Assembly: GCF_003946465.1 (NCBI RefSeq)
Contig: NZ_RHOL01000025.1
Location: forward strand, 1-38,370
DNA from: Lacticaseibacillus hegangensis
GTDB taxonomy: Bacteria > Bacillota > Bacilli > Lactobacillales > Lactobacillaceae
DNA: 38,370 bases
Direction: 5' to 3'
Part shown: in pieces, positions 31,533-38,370 of the stretch
How the letters are laid out: the number at the start of each line of letters is the position of its first letter
Numbering within the stretch: the stretch's first letter is position 1
Made by a program: the position numbers and the translations under genes
The notes under the pieces: generated by a model
Told to the model about the DNA's origin: nothing
The model's database searches: none
Seen by the model: only the letters and a program-made list of their open reading frames with translations

Positions 31533-32459
31533 CTATTTGTGGAAGCTCTGGTAAACAGCACCAATCAGACCCGCATCGTTTGATAATTTTGCTGGAATGA
31601 CAGGAATGTCGAGTTCTGTCCGAATCCTATACAGGCTCTTGTGGCGTGTCTTCATGTCACTCAGAGCTGTTGTCAAACCATCAGCAAACTCGGTACTAGC
31701 ACTTATACCACCGCCAATAAGTATCAGCTCTGGATCAAAACAAGCCATCAGGTCGATTAATCCAACTGACAGATCGTGGTAGAACTCCTCAAGCATCGAT
31801 TGTGCTAGCTTGTCTCCATCAGAAGCTGCTTTGAAGATGATGCGCGCATCTTTCACCCTGCGAAACCTAGGTTTGATCTGGCGCTTGGCTTTCGTATAGC
31901 GTAGGCATAGGCCATCTACCACCGCGCTAGTCGCATTCAACGACTTATTCTCCATATTTTCGGTGAGCGAGAAGTTTTTCGTCACCATCCAGCCAAACTC
32001 TCCGGCCATCCCATGCCGGCCTCGATAGATTTGCCCATTGATGACAATGCCGCCACCAACGCCTGTTCCTAACACAAGGCAGAGATAATCGTTGACACCT
32101 TGTGCAGCGCCAATCCAGTGTTCAGCGATTGCTGCGGCGTTTGCATCGTTCTCGATCGACACAGGAAGATTCGTTTGTTTTTCTAGAATTGGCTTAAGGT
32201 TCACTCCATTAAGGCAAGTGATTGCCCCTGCGGTCATCAATCTGCCGTCGGACTGGACAATTCCAGGACTCGAGATACCAATTGCAGAAATTTGATACCT
32301 CTGTTGATAATCCTCAATGGTCTTCATAAGCGAATCTAGCAAGGTATCCCTTGATTTAGGGGTGGGGAAAGCGGTTTTTTCAATAATCTCGCCCTTCTCG
32401 TTTACCACCCCCGGTTTGATAGTCGTACCGCCAAAATCAAAGCCAATATACTTAGTCAT
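31533..32459 (-). CDS. ROK-family sugar kinase, BglK-like
   Basis: A 308-residue ROK kinase. GFDFGGTTIKPG at the N-terminus binds phosphate. IENDANAAAIAEHW, LVLGTGVGGGIVI and GRHGMAGEFGWM are the sugar-site blocks, and PELILIGGGIS is the C-terminal motif. As in the kinase at 6676, the CxCGxxGCxE zinc motif is absent (SLTENMENKSLNATS follows). AGAGGAG precedes ATG 32459, and the start overlaps the GH9 gene by 8 bases. It is last in the LacI-SIS-GH9-ROK operon and likely phosphorylates the monosaccharide released by GH9. Glucosamine or glucose are the best guesses. Confidence 0.88.
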   Translation of the reverse strand: MTKYIGFDFGGTTIKPGVVNEKGEIIEKTAFPTPKSRDTLLDSLMKTIEDYQQRYQISAIGISSPGIVQSDGRLMTAGAITCLNGVNLKPILEKQTNLPVSIENDANAAAIAEHWIGAAQGVNDYLCLVLGTGVGGGIVINGQIYRGRHGMAGEFGWMVTKNFSLTENMENKSLNATSAVVDGLCLRYTKAKRQIKPRFRRVKDARIIFKAASDGDKLAQSMLEEFYHDLSVGLIDLMACFDPELILIGGGISASTEFADGLTTALSDMKTRHKSLYRIRTELDIPVIPAKLSNDAGLIGAVYQSFHK

Positions 32460-34230
32460 GATTGTGCTCCTCTGGTGACTGACTGACTAAAAGAGACTGA
32501 GTCAAAATCATCCAACTGACATGAGGAATCCATTGCTCTGCCCAGCGCCAATTATCATCGACACCTTCTGAAGGATTCATAATTAGCGCAATATCGGATT
32601 CATTCTTAACCCCACTCGTCACACCGTTGACGATGCCGCCGGGGGCGTTAAGAAAGTCATCACGCTCGCCAAAATGATACTGGATATGCTTTTCCCCGAA
32701 ACCCTCAATCATGCAGACGGAGAATGGATTTTTACCGGCGATCCAGTCGTACTGCGACTGAGCCAAAGAAGCGAGCTTTATCTTCAAATCGTCATTACTT
32801 AGACTGGGGATGAAGTCTGCCGCTGCCGCTGCCCATGAGGCAATACGAGCATTCTCTCCCTGCCACCATGGTGCTGCCTTGGTGTGGTGTGGGAAGAAAT
32901 ATTGGACATTTGTTGTCATGTCTGAAGGAAGATTTTTTGTCAACATCAGGGGGTAGTTGAAAGGATCAGAGGAGTGAAGTTGTAAATTAAATTGAGTCGA
33001 GAAAAGCTCTTTGAGTAAGTTTGCTGTATGATGACGATCGGCCTGGTTTGGCTCAACTTGCAGATATTCAGCTAAAGTGAAGAGTGGCAACCCTTCATCT
33101 GACGGGTGGAAAAATGGCATCTTGGGGGCGACTGCTAACCAATTCACACCGTTGAATTTCTCGATGCGAGCGCTGATTGCCTGTACCAGCTCGCGTGAAC
33201 GGAGCAGATAGGAGTATGAGTCTGTTGTTTTGTAGAGCTCTAGGACTGCTAATAGTTCACAGTAATCATCGACTAAGTTTCGTTTGCCATCGTTGAGGAG
33301 CTGATCATTGTTCGCTTGGAGGTACGCCAGGGACTGCTCAGCAGCTGATAAATAGTCGTTAGAACTATACTCACTGCCTGGATATGGATGGCGAGCTGCA
33401 ATGGCCAGCGCGGCAATACATGTACCGCCGCCTGAACGTAGAGAGGTTTCATAGTACAAATCAGTTACGTCTTCTTTGTCGGCGGTGCTGGCGTCTCCAA
33501 ACTGGTCACTTGATCCATGCAGCTCGTAGTTAATCTTTCGAGTGGTTGATGTTAAATCAAACGCGTTTCGGCGCTCGACTGACTTGATGAAGGCACGGCC
33601 GGGGACATGACGCCGCATCAGCGAGTCAGCACCGTATGTTGCTTCGTCGAGCATACGGCGGCGTAGCATGACGTACCCGTTTTCCTTTTTTTGTAATAGC
33701 TCCAAGCTCTTATAAAAGGCATAGACCGAGAAACCTAATTGTTGTGGATTGTAGTAGCTGGTATGAGATTGATGGGAGGTGTGAACCCCAACGTCTCCTG
33801 TGGCGTCAAACCAGCCGCCGCGAACGTCCCAGGTACCTTCTCGAGGACCAGCAAAAGGAGCATTTTTATCTGCTGCCGCCCATTCCCCTGTGGCACGCTG
33901 ACCTTTGAACCAGTATGTCATGGCGGAAATCAGTTGCAACTGGCTAAACCCGTCATCCACCTTAATGGATGACGTGTAAGTTTGACCGTTGGCACTTACG
34001 CTAAGCTGGTAGCGGCCCGGAGTCGTAATGTCCGAAAAATCAGCGGCCCAGCATTTCCCTGTATGCCATTCGGCAATTGAAGGGAACGCTTTCAAATTTC
34101 CGGATAAAATCACTTGATCCTCTGAATTTTTGACATCAAAGTTTGCGTCGGGCGTTTCTGCCGAGGATTGAATTACGGCAGTCTTTGAAGCATTAGCAGG
34201 ATAAGCAATCTCGTTGACAAGAATATTCAC
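32452..34230 (-). CDS. GH9 glycoside hydrolase with N-terminal Ig-like domain, cytoplasmic
   Basis: A 592-residue GH9 enzyme. The CelD_N-type immunoglobulin-like domain covers about 1-92 (VNEIAYPANASKTAVIQS to GRYQLSVSANGQTY). The (alpha/alpha)6 barrel follows. The catalytic-base motif is GGWFDATGD, with one extra residue compared with the cellulase form DAGD. This is the variant I recall from exo-beta-glucosaminidase-like members. YDWIAGKNPFSVCMIEGFG and the C-terminal NESDIALIMNPS block complete the site. It has no signal peptide, unlike secreted cellulases. It starts with GTG behind GGAGG and overlaps the ROK gene. Neighbouring SIS and ROK genes fit intracellular cleavage of an imported glucosaminyl or glucosyl oligosaccharide. 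Confidence 0.85.
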   Translation of the reverse strand: MNILVNEIAYPANASKTAVIQSSAETPDANFDVKNSEDQVILSGNLKAFPSIAEWHTGKCWAADFSDITTPGRYQLSVSANGQTYTSSIKVDDGFSQLQLISAMTYWFKGQRATGEWAAADKNAPFAGPREGTWDVRGGWFDATGDVGVHTSHQSHTSYYNPQQLGFSVYAFYKSLELLQKKENGYVMLRRRMLDEATYGADSLMRRHVPGRAFIKSVERRNAFDLTSTTRKINYELHGSSDQFGDASTADKEDVTDLYYETSLRSGGGTCIAALAIAARHPYPGSEYSSNDYLSAAEQSLAYLQANNDQLLNDGKRNLVDDYCELLAVLELYKTTDSYSYLLRSRELVQAISARIEKFNGVNWLAVAPKMPFFHPSDEGLPLFTLAEYLQVEPNQADRHHTANLLKELFSTQFNLQLHSSDPFNYPLMLTKNLPSDMTTNVQYFFPHHTKAAPWWQGENARIASWAAAAADFIPSLSNDDLKIKLASLAQSQYDWIAGKNPFSVCMIEGFGEKHIQYHFGERDDFLNAPGGIVNGVTSGVKNESDIALIMNPSEGVDDNWRWAEQWIPHVSWMILTQSLLVSQSPEEHNHD

Positions 34231-34261
34231 AGTTCAAATACCTCCTTTTTCAGCCGATGAA

Positions 34262-35362
34262 TCACAGATAATGCTGAACGACCGTCTTATTGTGGACCTT
34301 TGCCGAGAAGTCAGTAAAAATCTGAACGCCTAAATCAACCCCCCTAGCGGTGGTGATGTCCCAGGCCAGAACTTGGAATGGAACTGCTCCAATGAGGGGA
34401 AGCTTTTCTGGATCCGAAATAGGCGGAAGTGATAATTCGTTCGCTTTGAGTTTGACGTCAGGAAGGTAATTAACCAGAAATGTATGCTTGGTGTACTCGG
34501 ACTCATATTGGAAAAGCTCAATTGCTTTTTGAATCACGTCCTTTGGGCCTGGCGTCAGGACGAAGAAGATACGATGTTCAGCATTAACGGCTAAATATGG
34601 ACCATGCATGAAAGCTTCAAGTTCATTTCCGTCGGAAGGAAGACGAATCACCTCGGTAAACTTTGTCTGCATCTCACTCACTGAGCCGACACTCGGACCA
34701 TAGGCAATCGAGGAGAACTGCGTCGCATCACACAAGTCTTTTTTGTTAGCCGAGAAGAAAGCTTCGGTTTGTTCAATGGCCTGATCAAACTGGGAAACGA
34801 TTGATTCAAATTGTTTCAGTTCCTTTGCTTCCTGGGCCTGATCACATGTCTTTTCCAATGCTGCAACCCTCAACCCTAGAAGCATGAGGGTCAAGATTGT
34901 TGCCGTGTAGCCCAGAGTCACGTACCCCACCAGCTCGTGACCGGTCTGAATGTCCAGTGTGAAATCAGCTTCTTGGCTAAGTTCCTTGTCGGGCATAGAG
35001 GTCACCGCAATACTCTCGACGTTTTGTACGCGCTCAACTTCATGAAGTGCGGAAAGCGTTGAAGTACTTTGCCCGCTTTGAGAGATTGCAAGGACGCGAG
35101 TAATGCGTGGATCAATACGTTCAAAGTGGGCGAATTGATAAGGCTGGCGTACATCGAAGTCGCGGTTCGTCAGCTTTTCGACGTAGTATTTGGCACTGAG
35201 AGCTGCATTGTAACTTGAGCCTGTCGCAAGAACTAGCCACGGGGTGTCTGTTCCAACCAAAGCCTTGGCCGATTCGTCAAAATGTGAAGGGTAGGAGTCT
35301 AAAATTGTTTGTAGTACTGATGATTCTTGACCGATATAGGTTCTCATTGTTGGTTTTGTCAT
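34262..35362 (-). CDS. Double-SIS sugar-phosphate isomerase/deaminase (GlmS-C/AgaS/FrlB-like)
   Basis: A 366-residue protein with two SIS domains. The first (about 25-185) has LATGSSYNAALSAKYYVEKL and the phosphosugar loop AISQSGQSTSTLSALHEV. The second (about 195-345) has SSIAYGPSVGSVSEMQTKFTEV and LEAFMHGPYLAV, the latter like the EFKHG/ELKHG block of GlmS isomerase domains. The C-terminus (TARGVDLGVQIF...KTVVQHYL) resembles the GlmS/AgaS end. It lacks the glutaminase domain, so deamination of GlcN-6P or deglycation of an amino sugar phosphate is expected. The start overlaps the lacI stop as ATGA. Precise reaction not proven. Confidence 0.82.
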   Translation of the reverse strand: MTKPTMRTYIGQESSVLQTILDSYPSHFDESAKALVGTDTPWLVLATGSSYNAALSAKYYVEKLTNRDFDVRQPYQFAHFERIDPRITRVLAISQSGQSTSTLSALHEVERVQNVESIAVTSMPDKELSQEADFTLDIQTGHELVGYVTLGYTATILTLMLLGLRVAALEKTCDQAQEAKELKQFESIVSQFDQAIEQTEAFFSANKKDLCDATQFSSIAYGPSVGSVSEMQTKFTEVIRLPSDGNELEAFMHGPYLAVNAEHRIFFVLTPGPKDVIQKAIELFQYESEYTKHTFLVNYLPDVKLKANELSLPPISDPEKLPLIGAVPFQVLAWDITTARGVDLGVQIFTDFSAKVHNKTVVQHYL

Positions 35363-36441
35363 GTATTATCGCTCTTTTCAGTTTGCTGATGGCGGAGTTT
35401 TGCCCCACAAGATTCTCGAATGATCAGCTCTGGTAGATGAGTTTGAACGGAATCAAGCTGTTCGTTGTTAATGAGATGGAGTAACTGTTGAACGGCGATT
35501 CTGGCTAAAACCTCATTATGCTGATTGATAGTTGTCATCCGTGGAACCATCCACTCAGCGTCAGGGAAGGCATCACAACTGCCAATGGCAATATCTTCAG
35601 GGACTCGGAGATGTTGATCGGCGAGTGCCCGAATGGCACCTTGGCCAACGCGATCGTTAATTGCTACAATTGCATCTGGTAGTGGTTTCGTCTTTAACAT
35701 TGTCGTCATGCTGGAGTACCCGTCCTGGATATAAAAATCGCTTAGCTCAATGTCAGAATTGCTTACTTCGGCATAGATAGACATGGTCTGTTTGAAGGCG
35801 GTCAGGCGCTGAGTTGTAATCTTAATTCCAGGTTCACCACCAATGAAGCCAATACGATGATAACCGCTAGCAAGCAAGTGGGTTGTAATTAACCGTGCAC
35901 CCATGGCCTCGTCTCTTTCGATGAATAGGCAGGAGCAATCTGGATTGGGTTGACCGATAATGACGACAGGGACCTGATCATTGAGCTGATTTAATGCCTT
36001 TAGATAATCTTGATCAACTTTCTCACGGTCAATTTCGCCACCGAGTATGATGACACCGTCCACCTGCTTTTCGATGATAGTCTCGAATACTTTGATCTCG
36101 TCGGCTGCTGGATTATCAGAATTGCTGTGACCAGCAGTCATCGTGTTGAACATCAACAGTGAATATCCTTGTTCACGTCCGTATCTTTCGATTTGCTCAA
36201 TCTGCGCAGTAAAGTACGGGTTGGTGATGTCAGTTAGCAGAACCGCAATTGTGTGAGTTTTATTTGAGATCATGCTGCGGGCGACCATACTAGGTTGAAA
36301 GTTGTAATCGTCGATAACCTTTTTTACGATAGCTCTTTTTTTATCAGATACAGAAGGACTTTCGTTGAGGACTCGGGACACCGTGGATACGGAAACACCT
36401 GCAAGCTTTGCAATTTCCTTGATTGTGATTTTAGGTTCCAT
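35359..36441 (-). CDS. LacI-family transcriptional regulator
   Basis: A 360-residue LacI/GalR repressor, slightly longer than the usual 330-340. The helix-turn-helix is at 5-25 (ITIKEIAKLAGVSVSTVSRVLNESPSV), with the hinge helix QPSMVARSMISNKT. The periplasmic-binding-type effector domain begins TIAVLLTDITNPYFT and contains GVIILGGE and YHRIGFIGG. AGGAGAG lies before ATG 36441. It is the first gene of the leftward operon and divergent from a ROK kinase. Several near-palindromic operators fill the 181-base gap, so it probably controls both directions. The inducer is likely a sugar phosphate or oligosaccharide from this pathway. Confidence 0.92.
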   Translation of the reverse strand: MEPKITIKEIAKLAGVSVSTVSRVLNESPSVSDKKRAIVKKVIDDYNFQPSMVARSMISNKTHTIAVLLTDITNPYFTAQIEQIERYGREQGYSLLMFNTMTAGHSNSDNPAADEIKVFETIIEKQVDGVIILGGEIDREKVDQDYLKALNQLNDQVPVVIIGQPNPDCSCLFIERDEAMGARLITTHLLASGYHRIGFIGGEPGIKITTQRLTAFKQTMSIYAEVSNSDIELSDFYIQDGYSSMTTMLKTKPLPDAIVAINDRVGQGAIRALADQHLRVPEDIAIGSCDAFPDAEWMVPRMTTINQHNEVLARIAVQQLLHLINNEQLDSVQTHLPELIIRESCGAKLRHQQTEKSDNT

Positions 36442-36473
36442 GAATGCGCTCTCCTTCTAGTTGGACTGACTTT

Positions 36474-36501
36474 AGTGTAACCGATTAACATCAAAAAACA
36501 A
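36474..36501 (-). promoter_or_regulatory. lacI-side promoter overlapped by a TGTAACCGATTAACAT motif
   Basis: On the minus strand TTGTTT (36501-36496) and TACACT (36479-36474) have a 16-base spacer. The motif at 36476-36491 covers the -10 and is shared with 20173-20188, so a common regulator such as CcpA may repress both. Confidence 0.45.
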
Positions 36502-36509
36502 GAAATTTC

Positions 36510-36523
36510 TGGTAACGTTATCA
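36510..36523. promoter_or_regulatory. LacI-type operator O1
   Basis: TGGTAACGTTATCA is a near-perfect palindrome centred on AAC|GTT, typical of LacI/GalR binding sites, lying upstream of the lacI-side -35. Confidence 0.6.
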
Positions 36524-36543
36524 AAAAATATTCCGCCTTCATA

Positions 36544-36579
36544 TTGACATTCATAGCAAGTTAATATAGCGTTAACGCT
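36544..36579 (+). promoter_or_regulatory. Kinase promoter with overlapping LacI-type operator O2
   Basis: TTGACA (36544-36549) is followed after 15 bases by TATAGC. The perfect 12-base palindrome AGCGTTAACGCT (36568-36579) overlaps that -10, so repressor binding would block the promoter. The spacer is short, which hints at weak or activated transcription. Confidence 0.55.
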
Positions 36580-36593
36580 GGCGAATAGAATTT

Positions 36594-36605
36594 GGCAACG
36601 TTACC
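36594..36605. promoter_or_regulatory. LacI-type operator O3
   Basis: GGCAACGTTACC is near-palindromic and matches O1 (GGTAACGTTATC) in 10 of 12 bases. It lies just before the Shine-Dalgarno of the divergent ROK gene. Confidence 0.55.
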
Positions 36606-36622
36606 TCAAGGAGCTAATCGAT

Positions 36623-37570
36623 TTGCAAGATACTGATACGGTAATTGCAATTGACGTTGGCGGGACCAAGATCCTCATAGGAGAGCTTACTCCTACTGGT
36701 AAAATTCTGGCAACGCAAAGGTACCCTTCTTTGATTACGACGCAGTCTGCTGTTGAGGCGTTGATTGAGGACGACTTGCGTGACTTCTTGGCAAATCACA
36801 ATTTGCAAGGAAAGCCCAGAGCAATTGGACTGGGGATTGTCGGCCGCGTCGATGCGGACAGAGGCGTATGGGAAGAAATAGATCCAGATAGGGTGGAACC
36901 TGTGACATTAGCAGGTGATATTAGTGCTGCTTTTAATCTTCCTTGTGTGATTCATAATGATGTGACAAGCGCAACGATAGCTGAACAAACGCTGGGGGTT
37001 GGTAAGAAATATAAAGATTTTGTCTACCTGAATGTTGGAACAGGCATTGCTGCTGGAATTGTTTCAGATAACAAGTTAATCACGGGCTATGACCATGACG
37101 CTGGCGAGGTTGGCCACATGGTCGTTGACATGCACAGTAAGGTGTTGTGTAGTTGCGGCAGATATGGCTGCGTAGAAGCCTTGGCATCGGGGCTTGGTAT
37201 GAGCAAACGAGCAAACTCGTTGTTGAAGGCCTATCCGACTAGCGACATTCGACCAGACAGTGACGGACGCATCAGTGCAGAATCCTTATTCACTGGCTAT
37301 GATCACGGTGACGAACTTAGCCGATTAGTCGTTTCGGAAGCGGCGCACGCTCTGGCTGAGCTGATCATGAATTTAACTAAGACGCTCAACCCCCAAGCCT
37401 TCGTTCTTGGCGGAGGTGTGATGACAAAGGGTTGGATGTTGCGTGAGCTTGAGCGTGATCTTGTACCCGAAACGATGCGCTTTATAACCGGTGGGGTTGA
37501 ATTAACTGATCTTGACCCCAGCACTATCGCACTAGAGGGCGCGGCAGTGGCTGCATCTCGCCTGTATTAA
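36623..37570 (+). CDS. ROK-family glucokinase-type kinase with zinc motif
   Basis: A 315-residue ROK kinase. TVIAIDVGGTKILIGEL is the phosphate loop, followed by IHNDVTSATIAE, NVGTGIAAGIV and the sugar-binding GYDHDAGEVGHMV. The complete zinc signature CSCGRYGCVE is present, as in glucokinases and N-acetylglucosamine kinases. PQAFVLGGGVM closes the fold. The start is TTG, nine bases after AAGGAG; no ATG or GTG is available before the essential DVGG. It is divergent from the LacI-SIS-GH9-ROK operon with operators over its promoter, giving the locus a second, zinc-containing kinase. Perhaps each kinase handles a different product of GH9 cleavage. Confidence 0.9.
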   Translation: MQDTDTVIAIDVGGTKILIGELTPTGKILATQRYPSLITTQSAVEALIEDDLRDFLANHNLQGKPRAIGLGIVGRVDADRGVWEEIDPDRVEPVTLAGDISAAFNLPCVIHNDVTSATIAEQTLGVGKKYKDFVYLNVGTGIAAGIVSDNKLITGYDHDAGEVGHMVVDMHSKVLCSCGRYGCVEALASGLGMSKRANSLLKAYPTSDIRPDSDGRISAESLFTGYDHGDELSRLVVSEAAHALAELIMNLTKTLNPQAFVLGGGVMTKGWMLRELERDLVPETMRFITGGVELTDLDPSTIALEGAAVAASRLY

Positions 37571-37594
37571 GGCTATTGCGCCACTTGAATCGAC

Positions 37595-37648
37595 CGACAA
37601 TAAAGACCTTCACTTCTTGGCGTACGGAAGTGAAGGTCTTTATTGTCG
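37595..37648. terminator. 22-bp perfect stem bidirectional terminator
   Basis: 37595-37616 and 37627-37648 are perfect 22-base arms (starting CGACAATAAAGACC) with a 10-base loop. It separates the convergent kinase (+) and the unrecognised gene (-), whose stop begins at the next base. Confidence 0.85.
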
Positions 37649-38290
37649 TTATTTCCCTAAAACAGGGAAGTCTTGGAAAACGCCTTTGCCAACCCACTGG
37701 GGTGTGACCGCAGCGAGCCGATTGATCATTGACTGTAGTGCCGCTGCAATGACAACTGGAGTTAGAAGAGCTTCGCGTGGCGCGGATAGGTAAAGCGTAT
37801 TAGCTTTGCTGCTAGGAGAATCAGTGGAGATTGAATAGCAGTGATCGATGTAATCTCGTAAGTATTTCTCTTCGCGACGGATGTATCTTGACCGACTCTT
37901 GTTATAGTTAGGGGTGTCAATAAAAATGACACGATGATCGATGTTGACCTCTCGGTAAGCACCTGCGCTATATTCAACTGGGTCGTACGCCGTACACGGA
38001 AGAGTGCATTGCTGCGCAAAGTGGCTAGCGGCCATTCTCGCCATGGCCAGATTAATGTCGGCCGCAATCAGTGTCATCTGATAGCCTTCTTGCCAGTCGA
38101 ATCCAAATCGATCGAAGAAGTCATCTCCGCTTTTCGCCGCTGACTCAGCCTCGGCTGATAAAACCGTTAATGAACGGTCGAGCTGTTCGGTCTCGGGACA
38201 GAACAAGGACGCAAGTTGCTGGGTTGCGTCACAGACGAATAACGGATCGCCTTCATCATGTGGCACGCTGAACTGAGCGACTTTATTCAC
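37649..38290 (-). CDS. Unrecognised soluble protein
   Basis: About 213 residues, with no signal peptide or membrane helix. The start could be GTG 38290, overlapping the stop of the upstream gene, or TTG 38299 inside the terminal repeat; neither has an ideal ribosome binding site. Visible segments: DPLFVCDATQQLASLFCPE, FDRFGFDWQEGYQMTLIAADINLAMARMA, HRVIFIDTPNYNKSRSRYIRREEKYLRDYI and a hydrophobic helix TPVVIAAALQSMINRLAAV near the end. HRVIFIDTPNY could be a strand-plus-acid site, but I do not recognise the family. It is translationally coupled to the partial gene before it and ends at a 22-bp stem terminator. Confidence 0.55.
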   Translation of the reverse strand: MNKVAQFSVPHDEGDPLFVCDATQQLASLFCPETEQLDRSLTVLSAEAESAAKSGDDFFDRFGFDWQEGYQMTLIAADINLAMARMAASHFAQQCTLPCTAYDPVEYSAGAYREVNIDHRVIFIDTPNYNKSRSRYIRREEKYLRDYIDHCYSISTDSPSSKANTLYLSAPREALLTPVVIAAALQSMINRLAAVTPQWVGKGVFQDFPVLGK

Positions 38291-38369
38291 GTCCCTCAAT
38301 TTTCAAGTCAAGTGCAACGATGATAACGAATTCTTGATAGTGGTCTAGGCTGTTACGCCATGCATCGGT
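38283..38369 (-). CDS. C-terminal fragment of a protein cut by the window edge
   Basis: On the minus strand an open frame enters from outside the window (TDAWRNSLDHYQEFVIIVAL...KIEGRE-stop at 38283). It overlaps the probable start of the next gene, as operon partners often do. Most of it lies within the 77-bp terminal repeat. The fragment is too short to identify. Confidence 0.45.
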   Translation of the reverse strand, partial: TDAWRNSLDHYQEFVIIVALDLKIEGRE

Positions 38370-38370
38370 A
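38294..38370. repeat. Right copy of the 77-bp exact terminal inverted repeat
   Basis: Exact reverse complement of 1-77. Here the contained reading frame ends in a natural stop coupled to the next gene, so this copy is likely in its native setting. Confidence 0.95.

Noticed and set aside
1-38370. CRISPR arrays, tRNA, rRNA, phage or antiphage genes
   Set aside because: No regular short direct repeats, cloverleaf or rRNA segments, phage structural genes or defence nucleases were seen.

Overview
The window looks like chromosome from a lactic acid bacterium of the Lactobacillaceae with fairly high GC (a Schleiferilactobacillus- or Lacticaseibacillus-like genome is my guess). The evidence is the gene set: lactose/cellobiose-family PTS permeases, DUF3284 and DUF3955 proteins, RpiR/GntR/LacI/AraC regulators, GH36 and GH42 galactosidases, and strong AGGAGG ribosome binding sites. 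No rRNA, tRNA or CRISPR array was seen. Composition is mosaic. The P-type ATPase (7.9-10.6 kb), the galactoside cluster (about 19.3-26.5 kb) and the GntR block (28.3-30.8 kb) are clearly GC-rich. The segments 0-7.6, 10.9-18.8 and 30.9-38.4 kb are visibly more AT-rich and read as accessory catabolic islands.

Layout, left to right. (1) 72-7551 (+): a tight operon with a TIM-barrel glycosidase-like protein (probably 5' truncated), a permease, a hydantoinase/oxoprolinase-type protein, a small HExxH protein, an FAD-dependent oxidoreductase and a ROK kinase. I know of no described pathway with this combination. (2) 7902-10607 (+): a P2-type cation ATPase, followed by a dead DUF3955 gene. (3) 11359-18827 (+): a peptidoglycan (MurNAc) recycling operon: PTS EIIC, MupG, NagZ, AmiE-like serine hydrolase, MurR-like regulator, esterase and MurQ. 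Terminator/DUF3955 modules flank it in direct orientation, one decayed and one intact. (4) 19276-26516: a galactoside operon with a frameshifted AraC regulator (-), then EIIC, DUF3284, GH36 alpha-galactosidase and GH42 beta-galactosidase (+). (5) 26561-28209: an IS3-family insertion sequence, then a GntR/UTRA regulator (-). (6) 29223-30837 (-): two overlapping genes I do not recognise. (7) 31040-31319: a promoter followed by a dense series of hairpins, a candidate structured RNA. (8) 31533-37570: a LacI-controlled divergent locus with SIS protein, GH9 glycosidase and ROK kinase on one side and a second ROK kinase on the other, perhaps for chitosan-type glucosamine oligosaccharides. (9) 37649-38369 (-): an unrecognised gene and the C-terminus of another.

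The first 77 bases are the exact reverse complement of the last 77, and the match stops sharply at base 78. The window is therefore bounded by a true inverted repeat running beyond both ends, or by a k-mer-length assembly overlap. Either way, genes at both edges may be cut off.

The islands share a logic: import an oligosaccharide, cleave it in the cytoplasm with a signal-peptide-less glycosidase, phosphorylate the sugar and pass it to an etherase or isomerase. Both PTS loci encode only EIIC, so EIIA and EIIB must come from elsewhere.
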